Numbered from the stretch's first letter, positions 7,596 to 17,100 are shown. The stretch is 29,560 bases of DNA from CAYVMD01 sp964452465 (GCA_964452465.1 CAYVMD010000025.1:1-29560); one strand, 5' to 3'. Notes: generated by a model from the sequence alone, not told the origin. Numbers and translations: made by a program.

Positions 7596-7601
7596 CCCGA
7601 G

Positions 7602-9602
7602 ATGAAGAGCCCGTCTATTCTCATAGCATCCATCTTGCTCGTCTCCCTCTTCTCAACCTTCTCCCTGGCGGATAGGGGAGCGTTCTGGTTGAGGGAGGAG
7701 GCGGTGCTGAGCCAAAACTCCCAAAAGGCGATCATCCTCCACAATCGGAAGGAAGAGGTGCTCATCCTAGGCACGGAGCTCAAGGCGAATAAGGACACCG
7801 GCGTCCTGGAGTTCATCCCCCTACCTTCGGAACCCCAGGTGAGCCTTGCCCAAGGCAACCCTTTCGAAGTAGTGAACGAACTCTTGGCGCGTAAAAAGAT
7901 AGTGTTCATGGGGAGTCGGGAGATCACGAGGGGGAAAGGGGAAGGCATCGAGGAAGAAGCGGTAGAGATAATACTGAGCCAGAAGATAGGGCTCCATGAT
8001 GTAACGGTGATAAAGATAAACGACATAGAAGGACTCAATAAATGGGTGCTCGATTTTTTGGCGCAGAAGGGATTCCAAAAGACCAACACCCAAACCCTAA
8101 AGAACTTCTCCGCCATCGCCGAGGATTACATAAAGAGAGGGATTCAATACTTCGTCTTCGATTATGTGGAAGTAGGAAGCGAGGTTAGGTTCGTTGAACC
8201 CTTGATCTATAGGTTCAAGACGGACAAGCTCTACTATCCCTTGAAGACATCCAACACCATAGGGGGTAGAGGTAGGGTTGAACTCGTGCTCATCCTCCCA
8301 GGGACCCTGGGGATAAATCAGGATGAAAGGGCAAAGATAGAGAATCTTTTCCCCAAGGTCCGTGGACTCCGGGGGGAAGACGCTGAGGAGGATATCTTTG
8401 AGCCCTTCTTTGAGAGGCAGGGGCTCCTTTGGAGCACCTCCTCCAAGGTTTATCTCGAGGAACTTAAGCTAATCTACGAAAAGGTGGAAGAGCTATTCCC
8501 CAAAGGTAGCAAGATCTACCTCCAGATGCTTCGTTACACCGGACCTTATGATTTCAAGAACGACCTGAATATCGATATATCCCAGATCGCCTCCTATGCA
8601 AGGAAGGAAGGCTTATCCCTGGAAACGCTTAGAAAGAACCTGACGAGGCTCACGCCTGTTGAGATTGAGGATATCTTAACCGATTTCTACACCCCCGAGG
8701 AAATCGACGATTATTTCCAAGCCCATAGCATCCAAAGACCTGCCCCCATTGTTCAGTTCGTGGCTTCCTGGGGGAAACCAGGTTCCGGCGAGGGGGAGCT
8801 TTACGACCCCGGGGACATAGCGATCGATTCAGCAGGCTATGTATATGTTGCGGATCACGGTAACTTCCGCGTGCAGAAATTCACATTGGATGGGAAGTTC
8901 ATAACTAAATGGGGGAAACGGGGTTTCGGCAACGGTGAATTTAGCTGGCTTACGAGCATAGCGGTGGATTCCAAGGGTTATGTTTATGTTGCGGATCACG
9001 ACAACCACCGCATCCAGAAGTTCACCTCCAATGGCAAGTTCGTAACTAAGTGGGGAAGAGAAGGTTCCGGCAGTGGAGAATTTGAATATCCTTTTGATAT
9101 AGTGGTAGATTCGGCAGGTTATGTATATGTTGCAGACAACCACCGTGTTCAGAAGTTTACATCTGACGGCAAATTCGTAGCCAAATGGGGAAGATGGGGT
9201 TTCGGCAAAGGAGAGTTTTACGCACCTACAGGCATAGCGGTGGATTCGAAGGGTTATGTGTATATCGTTGATGAGGGCATCGGCGGCAACGGTTCTATCC
9301 AGAAGTTTACATCGGATGGAAGGTTCGTGGCTGAATGGCCAATCAGAAGCAAGGGCGTGGCGGCAATAGCAATAGCAGTGGTAGCAATAGCAGTGGATCA
9401 AAAAGGCTTTGTGTATGTCGCGGGTGGGAACCGCATCCGAAAGTTCTCGCCCACCGGTCGATTGGTAGGGATATGGGGGCGCTTCGGCACCGGCCAGGGG
9501 GAATTCAATCATCCTTCCGGTATAGCAGTGGATCGAGAAGGCTACATATATGTCGTGGATAGGTTCAACAACCGCATCCAGAAGTTCAAACCGCTTGAGT
9601 GA
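7602..9602 (+). CDS. Secreted DUF2330-like protein fused to a six-blade NHL propeller
   Basis: The start ATG 7602 has GGAGGTGA six bases upstream. Residues 1-23 are a signal peptide ending near SLADR. Residues about 24-380 resemble DUF2330 domains (QKAIILHNRKEEVLIL followed by FIPLPSEPQV), secreted proteins of unknown function. Residues about 381-666 are six NHL repeats of the pattern FVxxWGxxGxGxGEF, then IAVDSxGYVYVADxxNxRIQKF, which should close into one six-blade propeller. NHL propellers bind proteins, peptides or other ligands. Blade 5 is degenerate: it lacks the WGxxG part and carries AIAIAVVAIAVD, which arose through a 15-base duplication. The protein acts outside the cytoplasm. Remnants of more blades lie downstream. 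The DUF2330 assignment is from pattern memory and less sure than the NHL part. Confidence 0.85.
   Translation: MKSPSILIASILLVSLFSTFSLADRGAFWLREEAVLSQNSQKAIILHNRKEEVLILGTELKANKDTGVLEFIPLPSEPQVSLAQGNPFEVVNELLARKKIVFMGSREITRGKGEGIEEEAVEIILSQKIGLHDVTVIKINDIEGLNKWVLDFLAQKGFQKTNTQTLKNFSAIAEDYIKRGIQYFVFDYVEVGSEVRFVEPLIYRFKTDKLYYPLKTSNTIGGRGRVELVLILPGTLGINQDERAKIENLFPKVRGLRGEDAEEDIFEPFFERQGLLWSTSSKVYLEELKLIYEKVEELFPKGSKIYLQMLRYTGPYDFKNDLNIDISQIASYARKEGLSLETLRKNLTRLTPVEIEDILTDFYTPEEIDDYFQAHSIQRPAPIVQFVASWGKPGSGEGELYDPGDIAIDSAGYVYVADHGNFRVQKFTLDGKFITKWGKRGFGNGEFSWLTSIAVDSKGYVYVADHDNHRIQKFTSNGKFVTKWGREGSGSGEFEYPFDIVVDSAGYVYVADNHRVQKFTSDGKFVAKWGRWGFGKGEFYAPTGIAVDSKGYVYIVDEGIGGNGSIQKFTSDGRFVAEWPIRSKGVAAIAIAVVAIAVDQKGFVYVAGGNRIRKFSPTGRLVGIWGRFGTGQGEFNHPSGIAVDREGYIYVVDRFNNRIQKFKPLE
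9368..9397 (+). repeat. 15-bp tandem duplication inside NHL blade 5
   Basis: AGCAATAGCAGTGGT (9368-9382) is followed directly by AGCAATAGCAGTGGA (9383-9397), a 14 of 15 match. It is in frame and adds five residues (AIAVV/AIAVD) to the propeller. The pattern fits replication slippage. Confidence 0.85.
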
Positions 9603-9682
9603 AAGGACCTGCACTGCCCCTCCCCAGCAGACATGGAAAATAAAGGAGAAGTGAACAATAGATAAGTTAAAGGTCCTAAGGG

Positions 9683-9902
9683 GTAGCGCTGGATTCCCAG
9701 GGCTATGTATATGGCGTGGATTGGGGAAACAATCGTATCCAGAAGTTCACTCCCGATGGGAAATTCGTAACCGAATGAGGGAGAGCAAGCTCTAAAGATG
9801 GGAAACTTTCCTGGCAAGGCTATAGCGGTGGATTCCAAGAGCTTCGTGTATGTCTCAGATGCAGGCAACAGCCGCATCCAGAAGTTCAAAAGAGCAGAAT
9901 AG
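9683..9902 (+). pseudogene. Decayed NHL-repeat fragments
   Basis: Two NHL blades survive without a start codon. The first, at 9683-9778, reads VALDSQGYVYGVDWGNNRIQ and runs on to KFVTE before a TGA stop. The second, in another frame and ending with TAG at 9900-9902, contains AIAVDSKSFVYVSDAGNSRI followed by QKFKRAE. The linker between them has lost the WGxxGxGxGEF part of the blade. The fragments match the 3' end of the intact NHL gene just upstream, so this is either the eroded end of a once longer gene or of a duplicated neighbour. No product is expected. Confidence 0.8.
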
Positions 9903-9945
9903 GCAATACTCCTCTCCCTTTCAGGGATAAAGAGGGGCAAATTAT

Positions 9946-9974
9946 TTTACAAAATATTTGATTTGTGCTATCAT
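9946..9974 (+). promoter_or_regulatory. Promoter (TTTACA-17-TATCAT)
   Basis: TTTACA at 9946-9951 and TATCAT at 9969-9974 are 17 bases apart in AT-rich DNA. The downstream ribosome binding site GGAGGTGA (9987-9994) lies close behind, which gives a very short leader. It resembles the promoters at 12555 and 14091. Confidence 0.75.
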
Positions 9975-10000
9975 ATTTTAAATTTTGGAGGTGAACAATT

Positions 10001-11503
10001 GTGAAAAGGATATTGGTGCTTCTCTGTCTTCTCCCCTTCCTCTCCTTTGCCCAGGTAGGGGTGGCGAAGACCAAGCTCTCCTCCCTCGTCGTTTACAGCA
10101 ACAATTTCGCCTACTTCGTGCGGGAAGGGGAAGGTCAACTGGAGAACGGCTTCCTCTCCATCGATTGCCTGCCCCAAGCCAGCGCTGGTTCCCTCTGGCT
10201 TTACATCAAGCAGAAGGGCGCCTACCCAGATACCATCGCCAATCCCAAGGAGAACACCATCGATTTCAAGGATAAATCCCAACTCCTCGCTTCCCTCCAG
10301 GGAAAGATAGGGGAGAAACTCAGGATAGAGACCGAGAGCGGAGCCTCCGAGGGCAAGCTCACCCATGTCCTACCCGACCTGATCCTGCTTCAGGGCGATA
10401 AGCAGGTCTTCGCCATCAAGCCCGAGGAGGTCAAGAAGGTGGTGCTCCTTGAATACCCCCTCAAAATAAAGGTAGGAGGGGTAAAGGGAGACGAGAAGAT
10501 CTCCTTCACCCTAAGTTATCTCCAAGGGGGGATTGGCTGGGAACCCAACTACCTCCTCTACATTTCCAACGATACGGAGGCGATGCTTTCCCTACGCGCT
10601 ACGCTGGTGAATAATCTGGAGGATTTCAACGACATAACCTGCTACTTCGCGGTGGGCATGCCCCAGTTCCCCTGGCGCTTCATAATCGACCCCCTGATAA
10701 CAAGGAGCCTGATGATCCCCACCGATGGAGGCTTAAGGGGAATGATGGCGCCAGGTGCCCCTGCCATGATGGAAAAGGCGGTAGCAGAAGGAGCAGGCTA
10801 TGCCCCTCCCCCCGTCTCCCTCGGAGGGGAGGAGCTCTCCACCCTCTTCCTATATAAGAAGGAGAACTTCACCCTAAAGAAGGGCGACGCAGGAGCGGTC
10901 ACCCTGTTCAATTCCCCCGTTCCCTATAAGCACCTCTATGCCTGGAATGTGAATGAGGGAAGGATAACCCACAATATCTCCTTCATCAACAGGACCGAAG
11001 TCCCCCTCGTGCCAGGGAGCATCCTCGTAGTGGAGGGAGGCAACCCCTTGGGGCAGGATAGAATAGCCCTAACCCCCGCTGGAGCAGAGGGAAAGGCAAC
11101 CCTGGGAGTGGCGGGCGAACTGCAAGGCAAATCCGAGGAGACGGAAATAAGCAGGGAAGTCGTGCAGATGAAGGACAAGGAAGGAAGGGTTTACACGGGG
11201 ACGCGAGCGAGGATAAGGGGGAGATTGGAGTTGACGAATTTCGGAAAGAAGGAAATAGAGGCTGAGGTTACTAAAACCGTGCTGGGCACCGTGCTTTCCA
11301 CAACCCCTCAGGCGGAGGTAACCTTGATCTCCTCACAAGGTCTCAACCCCCTCAACAAGATCACCTGGAGGGTAAAGGTGCCTGGGGGAGGAAAGATAGA
11401 GATGAAATACGAATACACCACCCTCCAGATGCCCCCCGGCACGCCTCCCATCCTCCCCGCAGAGGGAGCTCAAGGATTAATCCTCGAGGAGGAGGGAAAG
11501 TAA
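10001..11503 (+). CDS. Secreted DUF4139-type protein
   Basis: The start codon is GTG 10001, six bases after GGAGGTGA. The 500-residue product opens with a signal peptide (KRILVLLCLLPFLSFA, cut near residue 18-22). The N-terminal part (KLSSLVVYSNNFAYFVREGE) resembles the first strand of the mucoidy-inhibitor/DUF4140-DUF4139 family, in which a hydroxyl or amino compound is not known as substrate. The middle part, with GGIGWEPNYLLYISNDTEAM (about residues 177-196) and then VNNLEDFNDITCYFAVG, matches the DUF4139 core, where W-x-P-x-Y and N-x-x-x-x-D-(F/W) recur. The C-terminal half contains beta strands typical of surface proteins. It is probably extracytoplasmic and structural. It has its own promoter and is followed 65 bases later by a porin-like gene. 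Biochemical function is unknown for the family. Confidence 0.72.
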   Translation: MKRILVLLCLLPFLSFAQVGVAKTKLSSLVVYSNNFAYFVREGEGQLENGFLSIDCLPQASAGSLWLYIKQKGAYPDTIANPKENTIDFKDKSQLLASLQGKIGEKLRIETESGASEGKLTHVLPDLILLQGDKQVFAIKPEEVKKVVLLEYPLKIKVGGVKGDEKISFTLSYLQGGIGWEPNYLLYISNDTEAMLSLRATLVNNLEDFNDITCYFAVGMPQFPWRFIIDPLITRSLMIPTDGGLRGMMAPGAPAMMEKAVAEGAGYAPPPVSLGGEELSTLFLYKKENFTLKKGDAGAVTLFNSPVPYKHLYAWNVNEGRITHNISFINRTEVPLVPGSILVVEGGNPLGQDRIALTPAGAEGKATLGVAGELQGKSEETEISREVVQMKDKEGRVYTGTRARIRGRLELTNFGKKEIEAEVTKTVLGTVLSTTPQAEVTLISSQGLNPLNKITWRVKVPGGGKIEMKYEYTTLQMPPGTPPILPAEGAQGLILEEEGK

Positions 11504-11568
11504 CGATCTTAGAGAGCCAACCCGCTTAGGAATCCCCATCCATATCCACACAAAGGAGGAGATAATTA

Positions 11569-12477
11569 ATGAGGTTGTTGGCTGGCTTGATATGCCTGCT
11601 TGTTGGTCTGTCCGCATTCCCCTTGGAGTCCAAGTTAAGCGGATATGTGAAGATGCGTTATACCTGGGATGAGGCGCAAAATCCCCAAACGAACTTGAGC
11701 GTCAAGGATGCACGGATAATTTACACCCTGAAGATCAGCGACCTCTCCACTTTCCTCGCGGAATTGAACGCCTTGCCCTCCGGCGTTGGCGTGAAGTACT
11801 GCTTCATCCAGGTTAAGACGGAAAGGGGCAACCTCCAATTCGGACAGATAAAGGTCCCTTTCGGCTACGAGCTTCCTCTATCGGGTGGGCTGCTCGAGAC
11901 CCCTACTATCGCCGGCGTTCTGGACAAACTCTTCCCCAAGCAGACATACGATAAGGGCATCCGCTTCAACGCGAAGAATTGGGAAATAGCCCTGGTGAAC
12001 GGAAATGGCGAGCAACAGACCTCCGACGATAACAATGCCAAGGATCTCGCGCTTCACTATATTAGCAGAAAAGATGCCTTTTCTTATGGCGCATCCCTTT
12101 ACTTTGGAAAACAGAGGGCAGGTATGAAGGATGTAACGAAGAATCGCTACGGGGCGGAATTGATCTGGCGAAAGGGCAAAAGCACGATCACCAGCGAGGC
12201 GGTGTGGGGGCGAGACGAGGATGAGGGAAGTCACGGCTGGTATGTAAAGTACCGCTACAACCTTCCTTCCATCTCCTATGTAGCAAAATACGAATACTAC
12301 GACGGGGTTTCCTCCTACGATGCCAAAAATAACCGATGGACGACAACGACTATAAAGGCGCTGACCCTGGGTCCTATGCTATTCCTGGACAAGAACACCA
12401 TGGTTATCCCGATGTACAGTTGGCGAGAGGGCAAGAAGAACGATTCCTTCATCCTCGAGCTGAGGGTAGTTTACTAA
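11569..12477 (+). CDS. Small outer-membrane porin-like beta-barrel protein
   Basis: ATG 11569 follows a strong site (AAAGGAGGAG). The 302-residue product has a signal peptide (MRLLAGLICLLVGLSAFPLE) and then alternating polar/hydrophobic strands with many aromatic residues: GYVKMRYTWDEAQ, GNLQFGQIKVPFGYELPLSG, GWYVKYRYNLPSISYVAKYE. The phrase GQIKVPFGYE is typical of phosphate-selective porin O/P-type barrels. The chain ends in a strand with a terminal aromatic residue (LELRVVY), the usual signal for barrel assembly in the outer membrane. It is shorter than classical 16-strand OprP porins (about 400 residues), so a smaller barrel is expected. It closes the envelope group and is followed by a strong terminator. 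Substrate is unknown. Confidence 0.7.
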   Translation: MRLLAGLICLLVGLSAFPLESKLSGYVKMRYTWDEAQNPQTNLSVKDARIIYTLKISDLSTFLAELNALPSGVGVKYCFIQVKTERGNLQFGQIKVPFGYELPLSGGLLETPTIAGVLDKLFPKQTYDKGIRFNAKNWEIALVNGNGEQQTSDDNNAKDLALHYISRKDAFSYGASLYFGKQRAGMKDVTKNRYGAELIWRKGKSTITSEAVWGRDEDEGSHGWYVKYRYNLPSISYVAKYEYYDGVSSYDAKNNRWTTTTIKALTLGPMLFLDKNTMVIPMYSWREGKKNDSFILELRVVY

Positions 12478-12510
12478 GCATCGGGGAAGACCTCGTTGCC
12501 TTTTGAAGGC

Positions 12511-12551
12511 AAAATGGGCGCCATCCCTATAGGGATGGCGCCCATTTTTTT
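12511..12551 (+). terminator. Strong intrinsic terminator
   Basis: GGGCGCCATCCC (12516-12527) pairs perfectly with GGGATGGCGCCC (12532-12543) around a TATA loop. The stem can extend through flanking A and T bases to about 17 pairs. A run of seven T (12545-12551) follows on the plus strand, and AAAA precedes, so it may work in both directions. Confidence 0.96.
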
Positions 12552-12554
12552 CAG

Positions 12555-12583
12555 TTTACAACCAGGCCCAGATGGTTTATCAA
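12555..12583 (+). promoter_or_regulatory. Promoter (TTTACA-17-TATCAATATGTC)
   Basis: TTTACA at 12555-12560 and TATCAA at 12578-12583 are 17 bases apart, directly after the terminator. The twelve bases TATCAATATGTC recur exactly in the promoter at 14091-14125. Confidence 0.8.
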
Positions 12584-12607
12584 TATGTCTCAAAGGGAGG
12601 GAGGACT

Positions 12608-14053
12608 ATGACTAAAGGCGATTCACTGGAACGGATGCTCCTCGTCACCTGCCTCGTTCTCGCCCTTAATGCTTGTGCGAGGACACAGGAGGTGCCAGAA
12701 GTGCGAAAAATCGGCTCCCGCTGGGAGCTCTTTGTGGACGATTGGCTCATCGCCCAGATGAACGGCGGGACATTGCGCCTCCACCAGCCCCTGCCCCAAG
12801 AGATCGTCTTCACCTTCGACCAACCCTGGGAGGGAAACACCTCCGCCTATGTGACGGTATTCCAAGACGGGAACCGCTTTCGGATGTATTACCGAGGCTC
12901 GCAACACGACCTGCAAACCGGTAAGGAAACCCACCCCGAGTTCACCTGCTATGCAGAAAGCACGGACGGCATCCATTGGACGCGCCCCGAATTGGGCTTA
13001 TTTGAGTTTAATGGCTCAAAACGAAACAACATCCTGTGGCAAGGGATCGGAGCTCACAACTTCACCCCCTTCAAGGATTCAAATCCAAACTGCTCACCGG
13101 AGGCTCGCTACAAGGCATTGGGAGTGGGCGAAGGTGGGCTTTACGCCTTCCAATCCCCCGACGGTATCCACTGGCGCCTAATCCAGCCAACACCGGTCAT
13201 TACGAAGGGCGAGTTCGATTCCCAAAATACCGCCTTTTGGGATCCAGTGCGTAAACGCTATGTGGCATTCTTCCGGCGCTGGCGCGGTGGTTGGGAGGGA
13301 ATACGGGACATCGCGACCTGTACCTCGGAGGATTTCATCCATTGGACGGAACCACAGTTATTGGATTATGGCGATGCAGCCCCTGAGCACCTTTACACCA
13401 ACGCCATCCTCCCTTATTTCCGCGCCCCTCACATCCTGTTGGGCTTCCCTATGCGCTTCCTTCCCGAACGAACCAAGGGACTTCACCCCATTGCAGGTCT
13501 TTCCGATGGAGTATTCATGACCAGCAGAGATGGGCTACATTGGCATCGCTGGGCGGAGGCTTTCATCCGTCCAGGACCGCAACCAGAACGCTGGATAAAT
13601 CGCAACAACATGACAGCTTGGGGGATCTTGGTCACCAAATCTAACCTGCCCAATGCTCCCGAGGAACTCTCCCTTTACTCCAGCGAAGCTTACTATACGG
13701 ATGGCAATCGGCTCCGGCGCTTCACCCTGCGAATGGACGGCTTCGTTTCCGTTCATGCACCCTATAGAGGTGGAGAGTTCATCACCCACCCACTAACCTT
13801 CGAGGGAAAGGAATTGGTGCTGAACTACGCTACTTCCGCAGGGGGAAGCATAAAGGTGGAAATTCTGGATGCGGATGGAAAGCCCATACCTTCCTTCACC
13901 ATCGACGATTGCCTTGAATTGTATGGCGACGAAATAGAAGGGATTGTGCGTTGGAAGAAGGGCTCCGATGTTCATTCCTTGGCGGGGCGCATCATTAGAC
14001 TGCGATTCGTCCTGAAGGATGCGGACCTTTATGCCCTTCGCTTTCGTCCGTAG
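12608..14053 (+). CDS. Secreted GH32/GH43-like five-blade propeller lipoprotein
   Basis: ATG 12608 has GGGAGGGAGG just upstream and is preferred over an in-frame start at 12572 that lies inside the promoter. The 481-residue product has a lipoprotein signal ending LALNAC (Cys23). The rest resembles the GH32/GH43 clan of beta-propeller glycosidases, as used for fructans, arabinans or other side chains. Visible repeats are CYAESTDGIHWTRPELGL, FQSPDGIHWRLIQP, FWDPVRKRYVAFFRRW, CTSEDFIHWTEPQLL and MTSRDGLHWHRW. The early ELFVDDWLI stretch could hold an Asp nucleophile, but I cannot confirm the catalytic triad. The C-terminal 110 residues (SVHAPYRGGEFITHPLTFEG) form a beta-sandwich. It leads the carbohydrate cluster and shares its promoter type with the next gene. 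Substrate cannot be read from sequence. Confidence 0.75.
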   Translation: MTKGDSLERMLLVTCLVLALNACARTQEVPEVRKIGSRWELFVDDWLIAQMNGGTLRLHQPLPQEIVFTFDQPWEGNTSAYVTVFQDGNRFRMYYRGSQHDLQTGKETHPEFTCYAESTDGIHWTRPELGLFEFNGSKRNNILWQGIGAHNFTPFKDSNPNCSPEARYKALGVGEGGLYAFQSPDGIHWRLIQPTPVITKGEFDSQNTAFWDPVRKRYVAFFRRWRGGWEGIRDIATCTSEDFIHWTEPQLLDYGDAAPEHLYTNAILPYFRAPHILLGFPMRFLPERTKGLHPIAGLSDGVFMTSRDGLHWHRWAEAFIRPGPQPERWINRNNMTAWGILVTKSNLPNAPEELSLYSSEAYYTDGNRLRRFTLRMDGFVSVHAPYRGGEFITHPLTFEGKELVLNYATSAGGSIKVEILDADGKPIPSFTIDDCLELYGDEIEGIVRWKKGSDVHSLAGRIIRLRFVLKDADLYALRFRP

Positions 14054-14090
14054 CAAAAACGTTCTTCCTCCCCTATATTTTCTTTTTTTC

Positions 14091-14119
14091 TTTACAAGAA
14101 ACTTCGTGTGCAGTATCAA
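14091..14119 (+). promoter_or_regulatory. Promoter (TTTACA-17-TATCAATATGTC)
   Basis: TTTACA at 14091-14096 and TATCAA at 14114-14119 are separated by 17 bases and preceded by a T-rich tract. The -10 region continues to TATGTC (14120-14125), identical to the promoter at 12555. Confidence 0.8.
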
Positions 14120-14169
14120 TATGTCAGCGTAAGCCGAGAGTTGGTGCAATGCGAAAGGAGGATGGGTAG

Positions 14170-17100
14170 GTGTCTCGTTATCCTCTACTATGCCAAATCC
14201 TGCAAGGGGTGATATTCATGTTCGCTTCCTTCTCTGCAGGGCAGGAAGTGCGTTATGAAGTGGCATCTTGGCCGGAGGAGGGACGCGGTAATCACCGTGC
14301 CATCGTGGAGGTATCTCAGCCTGCGGATGCGGTGCGTGCCCACATACCCTGGCGGCGCCGGGATCCCCTTCCCGAACGAAAGGCGATAATAGTGTTCGAT
14401 TCCACAACGGGCAAGCAGGTCACCAATGTCCTGCCCATCGTCGTCACACAGGAATATGGCGATATCGTTTTTCAACCTGTCACCACGCCAGGAAGATACG
14501 AGGTCTACTATATGCCCTACGAGCCACCACATTGGGTGTGGGATATGTGGGGCGAGTCGACCAAAAGCGTATACTTCTCGCCCAAGCCCACTGCCGATCC
14601 CGAATGGCTCGTCCGCAACGGGCTAACCGGAGATGGCATAGAGCAAGGGCACTGGCGCACGCTCCCCGAAGCCTCCCTAATATCTATTCAGGCGCGCACC
14701 GAGTTCGACCGCTTCGACCCCATGGAGGTCATTGCCACGCGAGAGGAGGTAGAATCCCTGCTCGCTAAATATCCAACGCGCAACTATCTGACCTTCCCCG
14801 AGGACCGCCAATTCCCCATCCGCATGTTCGAACACCCCCCTCACCGTTGGATCGTTCAGGGTCCCTCTGATAAGTTCGAAGGGCAGGCACAACCTGGGGA
14901 GTTCTATCCCTTCCAGATAGGTATCTTCGCCCTCCGGAAACCCATCACCAACCTAAAGGTGCGCTTCTCCGACCTGCAGAGCGAAAAAGGAAAGCGTATC
15001 CCCGCCTCATCCATCCGCTGTTTCAATCTGGAAGGGACCGATTGGCTGGGACGCCCCATGCACGGGGAGTTTTCGCTAACCACGGGGAGAATTCGCCCAC
15101 TGTGGATCGGCATCCAGATACCCCAAGATGCATCCGGCGTATACACGGGCACGATCCACCTCCAACCGGAAGGACTGGAGGAAAGCATCATCCATCTCAG
15201 GGTAACCATCACCGGTGCCCCCTTAAAGGATGCCGGTGATAGCGAAAGTTGGCGCCTGTCGCGCCTGCGTTGGCTCGATTCCACCATCGGATTGGAGGAA
15301 AAGGTCGTCCCACCCTACACTCACGTGAAGGTGAAGGGCTCCCAGGTGGAGATACTCGGACGTAGTGTGCGCTTTAACCGCCTGGGCTTCCCCGAGAGCG
15401 TGGTCAGCAACGGCCGAGAGATCCTGGCGAAACCCATCCAGATGGTGGTGGAGAGCGAGGGGAAAACGATTCGGTTTCAGCCGGTGCGCCAGAAGATGGT
15501 GAAGGCGAACGAGGCGGTGGTGGAATGGGATTCGCTCGCCGACAGTAATGCTTTAACCCAACGCGTGCAAACCCGAATGGAGTTCGACGGCTGTGTGCTA
15601 TTCAGCGTAACCCTGCAGGCGAAGCGAGATGTCCGGTTGCGCGATGTTCGGCTGGAGGTGCCTTTCCGTCGCGACATCGCGGTCTACATGATGGGCATGG
15701 GCAAGCGGGGTGGAAAACGCCCCGCCCAGTGGGAATGGCAGTGGCATCCCAACAGGATAAACAACCTGGTGTGGGTCGGTGACTGGAATGCGGGAATGCA
15801 GGTGAAACTGGAGGTAAATCGGGAGGTGTGGGGCTATTTGCCCGAGCTCCCTCCATCCTGGCACAACGAGGGCAAAGGAGGTTGTCTCTTCAGGGAGAAT
15901 GGGGATGCCTTCCTGATGCGCGCCTACAGCGGGGAGCGAGACCTGCATCAAGGGGAGAGCGTGCAGTTCCTGTTCCGCCTCCTGATCACCCCCTTCCACC
16001 CTTTGGATCCCCGCCGATGGGATTGGCGCATTGGACCAGGGGGGAATATCGAGCATGTGCACCATGCCCACCCTGCCAATCCCTTCATCAACTATCCCCT
16101 ATTGAGATGGCAGGAGTTAGCCAAACTGATGCAACAACTCAAGCAATCCCCACCCCTTCGCAATCGCGGGAACCTGCAGTATCCCGCCGAGGGGAATATC
16201 CAACTGAATAAGGGGGCTCTTCACCTCCGCGTGCGGGTGAACTTCGACCCAAAGGTGGGACAGGCAGGTGATCCGCGATATAACCAATCCCTCTTCAGTC
16301 TTATCTTCCCGGGAGGGGATACGGTGGGCTTTTATTGGAATATCGACGATCGGGGCATGAGGGCGTATCTCCACATGCCCGCAAACGCTCAGAATCCCTA
16401 CCCCGTGCTCATCGGTAGCCACCAGCCGGAATGGGAAAAGGGTGAGGTCCATACGGTCACCCTCTCCTGGGGGGAACGGTTTGCCATCTATGTGGATGGC
16501 AAATTGGGAGCAGAGGCTCCCCATCGGGGTCTACTGGACTCGCCATTGACCGATGCGTTCATAAGGTTGGAGTCCCAAGGCTTCTCCCTGCAAGCAATAA
16601 AGGTAACTCAAAGGGAATATCACGAGGGGGAACCTATCGTCTTTGCGCCAGATGAGGATACCCTCCTCTTGGACACCTTTGAGAATGTGCGGAACAATAT
16701 TACCCATCCATTGCTCGGAAGAGAGGGCAGGTTGGGAGGCATCGTGGATCTACACAAGGTAAGCACGGGCAGGGAACTCGTCTTCAGAGGGGAACCCATG
16801 CCAGTGGGCATCAACATTTACTACACGGTGCGCGAACTCACAAACCACGCGCCCGAGTTATGGGCGTTGCGCAGTCTGGGCGACGAAGTGCTGGTCACAG
16901 GGGGCGTGGACATCTACAACGCGCCCATCGAAACCCTGCGGGCACAATGGGAGGCGGGGCAGCCCGGCGGGCACCCTTGGCTAAAGGAACACCTCCTGAG
17001 CGGGTACTCCCCCGCCTGGCTACAATATCTCTCCAGCGAGGAGATCGATGCCGCGGTCGCCACCCAAGGTTTATCGCGCTGGCACAATTTCTATCTGGAG

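Larger units (their letters stand above)
9603..10000. other. Intergenic stretch: NHL remnant and promoter
   Basis: This 398-base gap between genes holds the NHL pseudogene (9683-9902) and the promoter of the next gene (9946-9974). A 7-bp inverted repeat AGGACCT (9604-9610) / AGGTCCT (9671-9677) frames the part just before the remnant. No terminator-like hairpin with a T run was seen after the NHL gene. Confidence 0.7.

Noticed and set aside
7265..8116. Minus-strand open frame of 283 codons
   Set aside because: It crosses the methyltransferase end, promoter, small ORF and NHL gene start in antisense, and its translation is Ser/Pro/Phe-rich with no family pattern.
9985..10275. 96-codon open frame overlapping the DUF4139 gene start
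   Set aside because: It is in another frame, while the longer frame has GGAGGTGA at the right distance, a signal peptide and a family match.
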